Below, piece after piece: positions 44,748 through 56,441 of a stretch of 64,000 nt of DNA. The stretch is from contig OX336393.1 of NCBI GenBank assembly GCA_946902985.2, forward strand, positions 136,552,533 through 136,616,532, in the 5' to 3' direction. The number at the start of each line of letters is the position of its first letter. Position 1 is the first letter of the stretch. Both the position numbers and the translations under genes were made by a program. Below the pieces are notes generated by a model. It did not search any database. It worked only from the letters and a program-made list of their open reading frames with translations, and had not been told where the DNA came from. The stretch is from Meconema thalassinum. Taxonomy: Eukaryota > Arthropoda > Insecta > Orthoptera > Tettigoniidae.

Positions 44748-45449
44748 TTACTTTACTTACTTGACCTATTTCCTTTCGCTCCGTGCGGAGCATAGGGCAT
44801 CCAAGAATGATTTCCATCGGGCTCTGTTTGTTGCCAAGTTCTTCACTTCCCTCCAAGTCTTTCCCGCTTTTCTGGCCTCCTCTTCAATGGTGCGTTTCCA
44901 GGTGTTCCTTGGTCTTCCCCGTCTCCGAGCCCCTTGAGGATTCCAGTCCAGAGCTCTCCTTTCTACTGCATCATTCTGTTTCCGCAGAGTATGCCCAATC
45001 CAGCCCCATTTCCTCCGTTTAATTTGGACTTCTATAGGTTGTTGGTTAGCCCTTTGCCACAGCTCTTCGTTTGGGATTATATCTGGCCATCGTATACCCA
45101 GAATTCGACGCAGACAACGATTGATGAATACTTGAAGTTGGTGGCTGATAGGATTGGTAACTTTCCATGTTTCACATGCATACAATAGGACAGCTTTCAC
45201 ATTGGTATTAAAAAGTCTGATTTTCGTCTTCCTGGATATGTTACGGTTTCTCCATACTGGACAGAGCTGCACAAAAGCCCCATTTGCCTTTCTTATTCTG
45301 CTCTTGACGTCCTCCTCAGCCCCTCCACTTTTCTTTATCACGCTTCCCAAGTAAACAAATGTATCCACCTGTTCTACATCTACTCCTCCCACAGTGAGAC
45401 CAGCCTGTACTGTGGAGTTCACTCTCAGCTCCTTTGTCTTCTTTGGGTT
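44748..45449 (-). mobile_element. 5'-truncated LINE copy 2 with 13-bp TSD
   Basis: Flanked by AAGCACTCGAGGT at about 44735-44747 and 45450-45464. The empty target TAAGCACTCGAGGTACTGTC is in tandem unit T near 45883. Its frame 45539-44766 reads INPKKTKELRVNSTVQAG to the end SFLDALCSARSERK, so this copy keeps the normal C-terminus that copy 1 lost. The first ~30 residues of that frame come from the flank. Confidence 0.9.
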
Positions 45450-45990
45450 TATCAAGCACTCGAGGTACTGTCGGCCAAAATACATCACTATGCGTAATAT
45501 ATATAGCATACGGTTTAATTCAAGGTTTGGAGGCCCCATTACAGATATTCCTGCAATAAATCATCTTCAAACTGTCGTTCTTTGGTGTGAAAATATCCAT
45601 TATATCATATTTGCTGAAAGGATTTGGCACAGGAGTTTTACAAGTAGCACACGGTGACAGAGATTGGTACAACGACGTACTGTTGGCCATGTGGCTATGG
45701 GGAATGTAAATCGCATACGTTTTACCTCAAGGTTTGGAGGCGCCATTACAGATATTCCTACAATACATCATTTTCAAACCGTCGTTCTTTGGTGTGAAAA
45801 TATTCATTATATCATATTTGCTGAAAACAATATTATGATTTATTAAATCTTACTACTTCTGCTGTATTCTTATTTAATGTAAGCACTCGAGGTACTGTCG
45901 GCCAAAATACAGCACTATTATATCATATTTGCTGAAAGGATTTGTCACTGGAGTTTTACAAATAGTTATTGCTGAAATAATAATGAGAAC
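45450..45990. repeat. Tandem unit T, copies 2 and 3 (and part of a fourth)
   Basis: Copies at about 45450-45660 and 45661-45900 repeat the GGTTTGGAGG(C)..CCATTACAGATATTCCT and CGTTCTTTGGTGTGAAAATAT blocks. A partial copy follows to 45990. Confidence 0.75.
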
Positions 45991-46139
45991 TTACCGATGG
46001 TAATAACACGAAGGGATCCTTCATGTTTACTAGCACAAGTTAGCACTATGAGTTCATTCTTTAAAAAATGCGAGTAAGTAATATGGAATTATTCGAATAT
46101 CATGTCAGATATTACACATCATATGCGACTACTGTAAGA

Positions 46140-46900
46140 CCAGTTTTTTATAGAACGTCAAGATGGCGGCTGTGCGAAATTTTAAAATTAAGTTTTAATT
46201 TCTTGTGTCCTAATCATACGATCGAAGCGAACGTTTGAATAATGTACCTACGCAATAATCTCCATCTAATGGTATATAACTCCATGGCCTACATATACAA
46301 AAATCCAACATGGCGACCATCCGAAATATTCAGACGGTTCTCAATATCGACTAATCTATGACAGATATCAAACTGAAATTTGATAAAGGCTATGAACATA
46401 AGTTCACCTGTGTGACTTTTAATAACCTGGTGAGCACAAATCGAACATGGTGTCGAGGCGAAATTTAAATATTGAAATTGACGTGTCTCGGGATTTAACC
46501 ATCCAAGCGCAGTGAAACTTGTTTCGGTAAATGCTTACACAAATTTTAATCCACTGACAACTAATTTATTCCAATTGTTTTCATAGCCATAAGATGGCGG
46601 CTGTGCGAAACTTCAAAATCTCGTTATATCTTGTGTCCTAATCATGCGATTGAGTTTGAATAGTACACCTACGCAATAATCTTCATGTAATAGTACATAA
46701 CTCTATGGCCTACATAATATATAAAAATCCAACATTGCGACCATCTGAAATATTTACACGGATCTCAATATCTACGAATACATTAGCTTACAGCAATCAA
46801 ACTGAAATTTTGTTTGTTGATATAGCCTACGCTATTAACTTAAGTAGGATATACGAAAATAGTCTATTTAGTTCTTCACGGAGCTACTTGTTATTGTCTC
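46140..46900 (+). repeat. Dispersed repeat family B copy
   Basis: Repeated internal blocks AAGATGGCGGCTGTGCGAAA (46165 and 46593) and CATCCAAGCGCAGTGAAAC. It ends TTTAGTTCTTCACGGAGC..CTTGTTATTG. Confidence 0.7.
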
Positions 46901-46937
46901 AAATTTGTGTACAAGTGGAGTCAAAGCATCCTCTGGA

Positions 46938-46938
<1 letters not shown>

Positions 46939-46976
<38 letters not shown>
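46939..46976. repeat. (CT)n microsatellite
   Basis: An uninterrupted CT run of about 36 bp, just after the family B copy. Confidence 0.95.
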
Positions 46977-46978
<2 letters not shown>

Positions 46979-47382
46979 TCCTGTAGAGCTGTTACCGACA
47001 TACCTTAGCCCGTGTTGCAAAAACAACCCTCTTCTCTTTGTTATGGAGCAGTTTGGCCAATCCCTCATCTCCTAAATCTACCTGCCCAGCCGACAAAGGA
47101 TGGAAAATACAATAGCTCCGCTTTCCCTCCATGCAGCACCAGTAGAAGAATTGCTTTCAGGCCAAGGGTCCCTTTAGAAACTTGTTTTGCATTATTGTAA
47201 GTTTGAGACTTTCGAGTGGTTAGTTTACTTATATTTCTACACCGTCCGAACGGAATGTGTTCTTAGCCGTGGGGTAGACCCTATCCCTACCAGTGAAATG
47301 TATCCTAACGAACGGTATGATGAGAGAGGGTTGAAGATTGTAACAACAGTTACTCATTCGAATTATCAGTTTCAAGATATAT

Positions 47383-48212
47383 AAGGGGCGTTCAAAAAGT
47401 AACGAGCCGGAGGCTGTAATGCGCGAACCGGTGACGACATGGGCTAATCGTGACGTGTGTAACGAGGTGTGGTTCCGACCAGAGCGTGGAAAGTCACAGC
47501 CCGTCGCTAGAGGGCACGCATGCACGTCACGTGATGATACAAAGCGAGCAGCAGCATGCATCAATCGTCCAACCAAGACCAAGACAGTAGGCCATTCGAC
47601 ATGCTTCTGGGTGTGGTTGAAGACTGTGGGGCACCCATTGGGCACACACTTTCCGCAAGTGCAGTCGTTCCTTCATGATGGTGTGCACACTTCCGACGCT
47701 CATTCCGACCACGGCGGCTATGGCGTTCTCTGTCACTCGGCGGTCCAGGGTAATGAGTGCATCAACCAGCTGGACGTTGTCATCGGTAATGCAGGGGAGT
47801 GCCCCAGACCCGGCATCATCGGCTAACGACACCCGTTCTTCCCTGAAGCGCTTGTGCCACGCCTTGACCCTTGCAAGGGACATGCAGTGTTCGCCGTACA
47901 CTTGAGACATTCGTCGATGAATGTCCGTTCCCCCTACTCCTTTGGCTGTCAGAAACCGAACAACACCTCTTTGCTCTTCGTTTGACGCCTCTATGTCACT
48001 GTTTGCCATGCGACTGGCAACGTTGGACGATTGATGTATGCTGCTGCTCGCTTTGTATCGTCACGTGACGTGCATGCGTGCCCTCTAGCGACGGGCTGTG
48101 ACCTTCCACACTCTGGTCGGAAACACACCTCGTTACACACGCCACGATTAGCCCATGTCGTCACCGGTTTGCGCATTACAGCCTCCGGCTCGTTACTTTT
48201 TGAACGCACCTT
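47383..48212 (-). mobile_element. mariner deletion derivative with ~190-bp TIRs
   Basis: Left arm 47383-47573 and right arm 48021-48212 are close inverted copies, beginning AAGG(G/T)GCGTTCAAAAAGTA. A TA lies at each end, as expected for mariner. The element is 830 bp against about 1.3 kb for a complete one. Confidence 0.88.
47527..48009 (-). pseudogene. mariner transposase N-terminal fragment
   Basis: MANSDIEASNEEQRGVVRFL..., GGTDIHRRMSQVYGEHCMS, VKAWHKRFREERVSLADDAG, then TENAIAAVVGMSVGSVHTIM and LHLRKVCAQWVPHSL. This is the paired helix-turn-helix DNA-binding half of a mariner transposase, with the WVPH-type linker at its end. The DDD catalytic half is deleted, and the last ~25 codons read out of frame into the other TIR. 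The DNA-binding part could still be made, but that is untested. Confidence 0.8.
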
Positions 48213-48814
48213 ATACTTTATTTACTTTATATATATACTTTATTTTGAAAGGGAGTAGCAGCCTTTCAGAATAAATCAATCCTTTACTTGTCTTATAGAC
48301 GGTTAAGATATTGATAACATTAGCCAACTAATGGCTACACTGTGTTCTGCTGCACGGCTGAAAGCAATGGGAAACTACAGCAGTAAAGCTATTCCCGAGG
48401 ATATGCACATGCTTGGAAAGCTGCATCAAACCAGTCAAAAGACTGAAGACTCAAACAACAACAGATCTGTAGGCTATACGCCCTTCCGTTTGGATTTGGT
48501 GAGATTTTCAGAATATGCTCTTTGCTGGCAAGTTATATTGGCGGATGTGTGGAGTTTCAGGTGGGGTTTCGATAACAGCGTTAGTGGTTTTCTGTAATGC
48601 CAGGGAGCCCCCATTTGTGTGAGAAGTGTTTTGAGTATAAATGCTGTAATTCAACTTTTTCTTGCTTCCGAATTTGGCCAACTATGGGATGCGTGTAACT
48701 GGCCAATAAATACTGTGATTCATGTATATATTTATTTCAGGCCCTAGGAAATTAAATGTTAGGTCCTTAAGGTATTCATGTACATTTGAAATAGCGTACT
48801 TGGATAAAATTTAC

Positions 48815-49922
48815 CCTTTATTACCTTTTGTCCGTGTGTGTGTTCACCCCTATTAAAATCTAAACGGCTGGAGCGATTTCAATGAAACTCAGTAAAGTCA
48901 TAGTACTGTTGTGTTCGACCCCGGCCGTACCCTTCAAAATTTATAATGTCTCACCAATCCAACATGGCGGCTGTGAGAAATATTTCACCGGCATTCTATA
49001 TCTCCGAAACTACTACTGATATCACCACTAGAAGTTTACCTGTGTAACTTTCCTGGTGAAAAACAACCATGGCGGGGAATCGAAGTTGAAACATTTAATT
49101 AAACGTTTCTCGCGATTTAACCATCCGAGCGCAGTGATACGTGGTACAGGAAATGTTTATACACATTGTAATGCACTGAAATCGAATTTAGTTCAATTGT
49201 TTCATAACCTCAAAATGGCGGCTGTGCGAAATTTTCAAATTAAGTTTTCATTTCTTGTGTCCTAATCATGCGATCGAAGTCAACGTTTGAATAATCAACC
49301 TATGTAATAATCGTCATCTAATATTACATAACTCTATGGCCAAAAGTCCAACATGGCGATCATCCGAAATATTTAGACGGTTCTCAATATCTACGAATCT
49401 ATGACAGCAATCAAACTGAAATGTGTTTGTTTATAAAACTTATTAACATAAGATCACCTGCGGAGATTGCAATAACCTGGTGAGCACAATTACAACATGT
49501 CTGCGACTCGAAATTAAAATATTTAAACGGACATTTTTCGCGATTTAATCATCCGAGTGCTGTGAAACGTGGTACGGTAAATGCCTATACAAATTTTAAT
49601 CCACTGATCTAATTTATTGCAACTGTTTTCATAACCTCAAGACGGCGGCTGTGCGATATTTTAATATCTCGTTTTTTTATTGTGTCCTAATTATGCGATT
49701 GAAGTTTGGATAATAAACCTACGCAATAATCTTCAACTAATAGTACACAACTCTTTGGCCTACATATATAAAAATCCAACGTGGCGACCATCCGAGGGTT
49801 CTCAATATCTACGAATCTACAGTAATCACACTGAAATTTTGTATGTTGATAGAGGCAATTAACATAAGTAGGTTAGATGAAAATAGGCTATTTATTTCTT
49901 CACGGACCGACTTGTTATTAAA
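48815..49922 (+). repeat. Dispersed repeat family B, near-complete copy
   Basis: Starts ACCTTTTGTCCGTGTGTGTG and AACGGCTGGAGCGATTTC. It holds three internal blocks with C(A/G)(A/G)..TGGCGGCTGTG and CATCCGAG(C/T)GC.GTGA. It ends AGGCTATTTATTTCTTCACGG and CTTGTTATTA. No protein is encoded. Confidence 0.75.
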
Positions 49923-50454
49923 CTACTGGAGGAGTATTTTCTAGGACAGGACTTCTTGTTGGTTTTGTACAGTATCCTTGCATGGCATTGTTTGATTTCT
50001 TCAAAGACTCATCGAGTTTCGGAAAGATTCATATTTTATTTCAATGACTCCCCGAGAACTGAAAGCAATTTAACAAGGTTTGAAAATTCTTGAATTATTA
50101 GAAGCTATTTTTAAGTGTTGCCTAGTTCTATTATTCTAAGCTTTTCAGTCGGTCAACACAAATTGGGCGGGAAAACAAGTGTTTATACACCCTAACCTGA
50201 AAGAAATATGAGATATTTTTCTAAAAATAACATCCTTTTATGCACAATAAATGGCAGGGTACTTAATTGGATGACATGTGTCGATCATCACGTGATCATC
50301 ATCGGATCCTGCTCTGGTTTAGATAATGCACGATGTTTGACATTGCACTTAGGCCTATGCACAAATGTGTATACACTCTTTAGATTACTAAAGTATGCAA
50401 TAACGTTTGTGTAAGGTGTCTATCTTATTTACAGATATTATTGCTCATTTGCCT

Positions 50455-50760
50455 TCCCCGTGGTGTTGGGCTAGCGCGCCTGCCTCGTCCCGAGGCCCCG
50501 GGTTTGAATTCCCGGCTCCGTCAGGGATTTTAGTAACTGACATGAGGATTGGTACGGGATGGACTCAGCCTCGGGAAGAAAATTGAGAAGCTGTCTTGAC
50601 AGTGAGGCAGCGCCCTTAACACGACAACCAAGATTAACGCCCGACGGAACCCGATGCGCTGACCACGCGTCTCCCCAATAACTGCAGGCCAAATGGCTGG
50701 GTAGCGGCCGCTTGGTAGGCCTAGGCACTTCATGGGCTGTAGTGCCAGGAGGTGGGGGTT
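50455..50760 (+). mobile_element. tRNA-derived SINE (inside the TIR element)
   Basis: CGTGGTGTTGGGCTAGCGCG (box A-like) and GGGTTTGAATTCCCGGC (box B) about 40 bp apart, then TGACATGAGGATTGGTACGG. The 3' boundary is uncertain, near 50755. Confidence 0.55.
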
Positions 50761-50764
50761 ATTG

Positions 50765-51112
50765 CTCAGTTGCTCTGAAACTTTGATGTTGTTGTTGATG
50801 TTTCATTTGAAGGGCTTGGACATCGAGGTCATTTAGCCCCGTGTACTTGGTGTGTCTAGAATTTGTCTGATATATTGTGTTCTTGTGGTATCTGTAGTAG
50901 TGTGTGAGGTGAGGGTTGGGAAGATGGCAGCCGTGGCCGTAAGCTAGGAAACATCTCGGCATTTGCCTGGAGTAGAAGTGGGAATCGAACCCTCATCTTC
51001 TCATTTATGTCTCACCAGGCTGAGTGTACCCCGTTACAGCCCTCAGACCAGAATATAATTTCTTGGCAGAGCCGGGAATCGAACTCGGACCTCCCAGGAA
51101 GACATTCACCAC
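50765..51112 (-). mobile_element. SINE with SINE X-like hairpin end
   Basis: On the minus strand: GGTTCGATTCCC (box B-like), CAAATGCCGAGATG, then AGTACACGGGGCTAAATGACC and TCGATGTCCAAGCCC (50806-50842), with an A/C-rich tail. The end matches the SINE X hairpin while the middle resembles SINE Z. It is a mosaic. Confidence 0.6.
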
Positions 51113-51199
51113 ATGTGATCCATGGACTAACTATTGTGAGGAACTTCATGTATGATTTCGTCTACACTACACTACTCCGAGTACTTTCCATTCCACGTA

Positions 51200-52390
51200 T
51201 TGCCTCACTCCCAAAAACAAAAGCAGATAACAAACCCAAAATCAAAAACAAAAAGCAGAATAAGCAAAATTCAAAAACAAAAGCAGGAAAAACACAAACT
51301 GAAAACGAAAAAAAAAGCAGAAAGCAAAGTGCAAAGAAAAGGAGAAGCAGAATACATACACAAACCCAAAAGGAAAAATATCACAAAGCAAAATGCAAAG
51401 AAAAGCGGAAGCAGAATACTTACACATAACCAAAAAGAATAAAATACAAAGCGAAAAGCAGAAGCAGAATACATACACAAAACCAAAAAGGAAAAACAAA
51501 ACTCAAAGCAAACACCAAAATCCAAAAAAAAGCAGAAGCGGAATATTTACACAAAACCGAAAACTAAACAAAGCGAAAAGCAAAATTCAAAACCAAAAGC
51601 AGAACACAAACCCAAAATGAAAAAACACGAATCAAAAACAAAAAGCAGAGTAAGCAAAATTCAAAAACAAAAGCAGAAAAAACATAACTCTAAACGAAAA
51701 AATACACAAAGCAAAAAGCAAAATACAAAGAATAGCAGAAGCAGAATACATACACAAAACCAAAAAGAAAAAAGAAAACACAAAGCAAACACCAAAATCC
51801 AAAGAAAAGCAGAAGCAGAATATATACACAAAACCGAAAACTAAACAAAGCGAAAAGCAAAATTCAAAACCAAAAGCAGTACACAAACACAAAATGAAAA
51901 TACACAAATCAAAAACAATAAGCAGAAAAAGCAAAATTCAAAAACAAAAGCAGGAAAAAAACACACTCAAAACGAAAAAAAACACACACACAAAGCAGAA
52001 AGCAAAATACAAAGAATAGCAGAAGCAGAATACATACACAAAACAAAAAGAAAACAAAACACAAAGCAAAATGCAAAGATAAGCAGAAGCAGAATACATA
52101 CACAAAACCAAATAGAAAAAACACAAAGCGAAAAGCAAAATGTACAGAAAAGCAGAATCTGAATATATACACAAAACCGAAAACTAAACAATGCAAAAAG
52201 CAAAATTCAAAACCAAAAACAGAAAACAAACACACAAACGCAAAAAGAAAAGCAAGAAGAAAGCAAAATGCAAAGAAAAGCAGAAGCAGAATACATACAC
52301 ACAACCAAAACAATACAAAGCAAAAAGCAATATTTAAAAAAAAAGCAAGCGAAAAAAAAAATCAAAATCAAAAGACAAAAAAAAGCGTTG
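51200..52390. repeat. A-rich, T-poor degenerate tandem repeat
   Basis: The plus strand is almost all A, C and G. The anchor GCAGAAGCAGAATACATACA recurs (for example 51344, 51404, 51459, 51739, 51808, 52018, 52084, 52278) with CAAAACC.AAAAAG..AAAAC and AAAGCAAAATGCAAAG between. Spacing is about 55-70 bp, with longer repeats of roughly 280 bp. The minus strand gives Phe/Leu/Cys-rich membrane-like frames that are composition artefacts. Confidence 0.85.
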
Positions 52391-53084
52391 TTATTTATGT
52401 TTCTATTTCAGACGTTCCTATAGCCTGTAGCAATGTGGTTAGCTTGTCAATGTAACGAATACGCAAAAAATGCAACCCACTTAAGTTGAATAAGGTGTTA
52501 TTTTGTGATAAATATAATATCTCGTGTAATATCTATTTCTGGTTAGGGCATTTAGATACTTGTTTCCCGCCTAATGTAACTGCCCACAATTTGTGTTGAC
52601 CGACTGAAAAGCCTTCTATGATTGAGAATTCTTGAAGGTCTTGTGAAGTAATGAATTTGATGAAGTAGAGGGGGGCTTTATTTTTTTAATTAACTGTTGC
52701 TTGTAACTACGATGCTCGTAATATATTACCTCCATAACCCTGGTTCTTGTCGACCGTGACTTAGGGCGTCGAAAATAGTCTGCTTCGGGCCTGGCACTTC
52801 CTAACAGTACGACGCGACGCCGGCGTCGAAGTTCATTTCCGTACCTTCCAGCTGCTGTGAGTGACCTTTCCTGTGCCTCATCTCCACACCGGTATTTGGC
52901 GGGTCCCAGCCCACGGCACTACTATTATTACCATCACATGGGGTTGGGCGCAGACGTTGTAAAGGTCAGTGTGCATATTACCTTCTCGCCACGTCAATGT
53001 TACGAAGATACCTTACAGAGACCTCGAGTGGAACAGGAAAGGCAACCCCCCAGATTTCTGTCGAGAAACTATAAGTAGAGCCTG

Positions 53085-53509
53085 CGCGGATAAACAAAAC
53101 GTTATCCGCATCCGCCCTGCATCCGTACGACTGTTATCCGCATGACTGTTATCCGCATCCGCCTCGTATCCGCACGACTGTGTTCCACATCAACTCCGCA
53201 TGACTTTTTTCCGTATCCGCACGACTGTTATCCTCATCCGCCTCGCATCCGCACGACTGTTATCCTCATCCACCCCGCATCCACACAACTGTTATCCACA
53301 TCAACTCCGCATGACTTTTTTCCGTATCCGCACGTTTGTTATCAGAATCTACTGGCGTTACAGTAATAGTTTTAATTAGATAACGCATAAATTACTAAAG
53401 CAACACATTTAGACATTTGAGGGAAAAGTCGTTCCCTTAGGCTTGGTATGCCATGTGCTATGTTTAAACTGAATTGCAACAAAATTGCTACCCATTCCTG
53501 TTCGGAGTG
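53085..53509. repeat. Repeat M, diverged copy with the empty TIR-element site
   Basis: Degenerate GTTATCCGCATCCGCC/CGCACGACT units (53100-53335), then CGTTTGTTATCAGAATCTACT, ACACATTTAGACA and GTCGTTCCCTTAGGC, then the match to 12001-12076. It is in the opposite orientation to 16722-17600. At 53437-53440 the sequence is uninterrupted where the 12.08-16.72 kb element sits in the other copy. Confidence 0.8.
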
Positions 53510-53514
53510 TTAAT

Positions 53515-53846
53515 AATAATAATATCGTATGGCCTCGGTGCCGGTTGAAAGCTTTGTTATTTGACACCCAGAGGGTTGTTCCTTGAATCACTATGAAAGT
53601 CAAGGAGGTTAGATATCTAGTAGAGAAATGAGGAACTTTGTGTTGGCGGAAACTCCCGAGATGAATTTTGCCATTATGAACACGGCATACTGAATTCAAA
53701 TGAGTTCTTTGACATGCCAACATCGTATGACATGCGTTTCGTAATTTTTGCCACCTTTCGAAAATCACTTACCACGGCTAGGGGCGAAACTGCAAGCTTG
53801 GGGTTAGTAGACCGACACATTAACCACTCACCCACCGTGGCAAGCT
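53515..53846 (-). mobile_element. SINE V with 11-bp TSD
   Basis: GGAGTGTTAAT flanks at 53504-53514 and 53847-53857. A 332-bp copy ending (minus 5' end) CTTGCCACGGTGGGTGAGTGG. Its intact AGTAGACCGACACATTAACC region is the empty-site counterpart of the repeat D insertion at 39240. Confidence 0.9.
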
Positions 53847-54719
53847 GGAGTGTTAATTATGCTTAATGACATAATTTGAATGAGTTTGTTGTTAATCTAA
53901 GGAACGCGTTTGAACTTATTAGCACATTTTCTTCTTCCCTTCCCAATATCTCTTCTTCCTCTCGCTATGTTCCTGTTACGCTGTTCTGTCCATCCTTTAT
54001 TTTGTCGGCTGGGCTTCTCAGAAAATTTGTGTTTGTGATTTAAAGTTCTGAATTTTGTTCTGTCTTGAATCATTTCTTCATGACTGCCAATTTCATTTAT
54101 GTTTTCACTGATTTCTTTTAGTTGTTTAGATATTTCATTGATAAGGCTAAGTTGAAAATTTTCTTTGTTAGCCTATTATTATTATTATTATTATTATTGT
54201 TATTATAATTAGCCACAGCCATTTTCTGGCGTATTTCAAAACACTCTAATGCATTGCTTGTGTGCTCGCAAACAGATGGATTGGGTGGTCCAAGGCAGTG
54301 ACAAATATACCGGCGCTAAACTATAATTACCAGCCTGGTCCCTGGCAGGCGTACAAGGTGAGAATGTGTACATGATGTAACACGTAAGTCTAATCAAAGT
54401 GCCCCATCACCAAGGCAGCACTGTATGCTTTGCTGAACGTGATGGAATCTTAGACATCCCTTTGATTGTTCTCTGCCGCTAATGCTCGCATTTGTAAGGT
54501 TATGTGGTGAATGCCAGAGAAGTATGCTGTAACTTGCCAAGGCGGTTACCTTGTGTATGTAAACAAAGCAGAAACTCTGAATGAGAGTACTCACAGTACT
54601 GTATATTACTTCCTTATCGCTCGATCGTAAGGGATTAGGGATGAGGTTGGTAGACCAGCTCAATGGTTTCTTAAAAATGCGAACTTATTTTGTTCATCGT
54701 AACTGTAAGATGAATACCA

Positions 54720-55215
54720 CAATACGAAAGGGAAGAAGGAGATAAGTACGCTGTATGGTATGGAGAGTTTGGCATCACAAGATAAACATCTAAATAGGAT
54801 TACTGCCACAGAAATGAAGTTTCTGAGGAGAGCAGTAAGAAAGACAAGAAGAGATAGAGTTCGAAATGAGAGAATTGGAGAGGAATTAGGACAAAAAGCA
54901 ATGGGTGAAGTGGCTGAGGAACGTCAGTTGAGATGCTACGGACATGTTACGAGAATGGAAGAAGAAAGAAAAGTAGAACAAATACATGAAATGCGAGTCG
55001 AGGGAGGAGCTGGACGAGGTAGAACTCACATTACATGGGAGGAGAGGATTGAGAGATTGGGACAGAAAAGGGGCAAAACTGTTGTGGAAATGAAGAGAAT
55101 GAGCAGAAATAGAGCGGAATGGCAGAAATGGCTCAAACGAGAACAAGAAGAAGAAGAAGGAGGAGGAGAAACTGTAAGGAATGTACTCCGGTCGTTAGTG
55201 ACTGGATGACTGAGA
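54720..55215 (+). pseudogene. LINE ORF2 C-terminal tail
   Basis: MKFLRRAVRKTRRDRVRNERIGEELG, RQLRCYGHVTRMEE, GAGRGRTHITWEERIERL, KRMSRNRAEWQKWLKREQEEEE. The TRRDRVRNE and RxxRCYGHVxRM signatures match LINE ORF2 C-termini and the fragment at 5960. The RT is missing. SINE Y begins within 15 bp of the stop. Confidence 0.7.
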
Positions 55216-55225
55216 GTAGGTTGGA

Positions 55226-55638
55226 TTTTATTATGTGGCGTAGTTTGTAGCATGCTGAACTGCTTTGCCCAAGATCGCGGGTTCTAACCCGGCCAAAGTC
55301 GTCGGATTTTTCAAGAGCGTTAAAATCCTTCAGTATACCTTCCTTCGGAGGGTAAGTAAAGCCGGCAGTCCCATGTCATAGATTTATGGCATGTAAAAGA
55401 TCTTTCCACTAACTAAACTTGTGTGAAGCTAATTTTCTAGGTTAGATTTCGTTGAAACTCTCTAGCAAAGTTTCAACGTTCACCACTAGGTGTCAGTGAC
55501 ACCTGATAGCGAAAGTTGGAACTACTTGAAATTAAACTGAACTTGTAGCTCACCCCATGGGTGTCCGCTTGAAGCAGCTACAGCCTCTGGGAGCCGAACA
55601 TTTCCTCGGACACTCCCGGCACTAAAAGCCATACGCTA

Positions 55639-55683
<45 letters not shown>

Positions 55684-55690
55684 TGAGGTA
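55226..55690 (+). mobile_element. SINE Y copy 2
   Basis: TGGCGTAGTTTGTAGCATGC, CGCGGGTTCTAACCC, the module CCTTCCTTCGGAGGGTAAG, the Y body (GCGAAAGTTGGAACTACTTG) and the Y 3' module, ending in an (AAT)n tail at 55640-55684. Confidence 0.85.
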
Positions 55691-55712
55691 AAAATAACAT
55701 TATGTTAAGCAC

Positions 55713-56388
55713 ATGGCTAGAAACGTATATACGAGGAAAGTTCCGAAAGTGAGTTTCGTTATTTTATTTCACGAGTAGGACCAGGTGACAGGAACAACCG
55801 CTATTTCAATCCACACCCGTGTATGGTTCAACGACGGAAGGAGCGACACTGGAGGGAGAATGACGCATGCGCAGAGCGCCGACATAGAGAGAGGAGCAGC
55901 AGACCAGTGTGCCCGATATCAATCGGTCGGTCACTAGTGTTATATGTTCAGTGAAGGACGGCAGAATGTGGAGGATGAAGGTCGAAGTGGGCATCCCTAC
56001 ACATCCACGAATGAAAACAACATCGCGCGAGTACAGGACATGGATTTAGTGGACAGGCGCATAATGGTGGCTGTCGTGACCTCCAGACTGCGTATTGGTT
56101 GTGCCCGGGCCCATCACATGCTCCATAATGTCTTGGGTTACCGAAAAGTATCCGCATGATGGGTACCGAGAAACCTCACCAAAGAGCAGGCTGTGGGACA
56201 AGTCCCTGCATCGCAGGGCACAGAGTTTTACCAGAGTGGTTTCTTCAAACTGGAAAACTGGCCGCCACTTCCTGATAAGAATAGATTCTTCTATTTCTGG
56301 CATTGTCGACTTGAATTCAGCCAGGCCTTTGCAGTCAGTTCAAAGACAGTGAGTGAACTGGTGAATTCTAGTGAGTGTTCAGTGGAAG

Positions 56389-56390
<2 letters not shown>
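55713..56390 (+). pseudogene. mariner transposase remnant, catalytic middle deleted
   Basis: MFSEGRQNVEDEGRSGHPYTSTNENNIARVQDMDLVDRRIMVAVV, LGYRKVSA, and downstream in another frame QGTEFYQSGFFKLENW. These are the DNA-binding half and the C-terminal end of a mariner transposase. The D,D34D core is missing and frames are broken. CGAGGAAAGTTCCGAAAGTG near 55731 may be the 5' terminus. Confidence 0.75.

Positions 56391-56393
<3 letters not shown>

Positions 56394-56441
<48 letters not shown>

Larger units (their letters stand above)
50140..52611. mobile_element. TIR element (CAGTCGGTCAACAC family), 2.5 kb, filled with other repeats
   Basis: Left end GCTTTTCAGTCGGTCAACAC followed by AAATTG.GGCGGGAAAACAAG. 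The right end is its reverse complement, with similarity over roughly 100 bp. The interior has two SINEs and the A-rich tandem repeat, with no transposase visible. The same terminus bounds the 211-bp element at 2405-2615. Confidence 0.75.

Noticed and set aside
51242..52313. Several overlapping minus-strand frames that look like multi-pass membrane proteins
   Set aside because: The complementary strand is an A-rich, T-poor tandem repeat, so Phe/Leu/Cys codons arise from composition.
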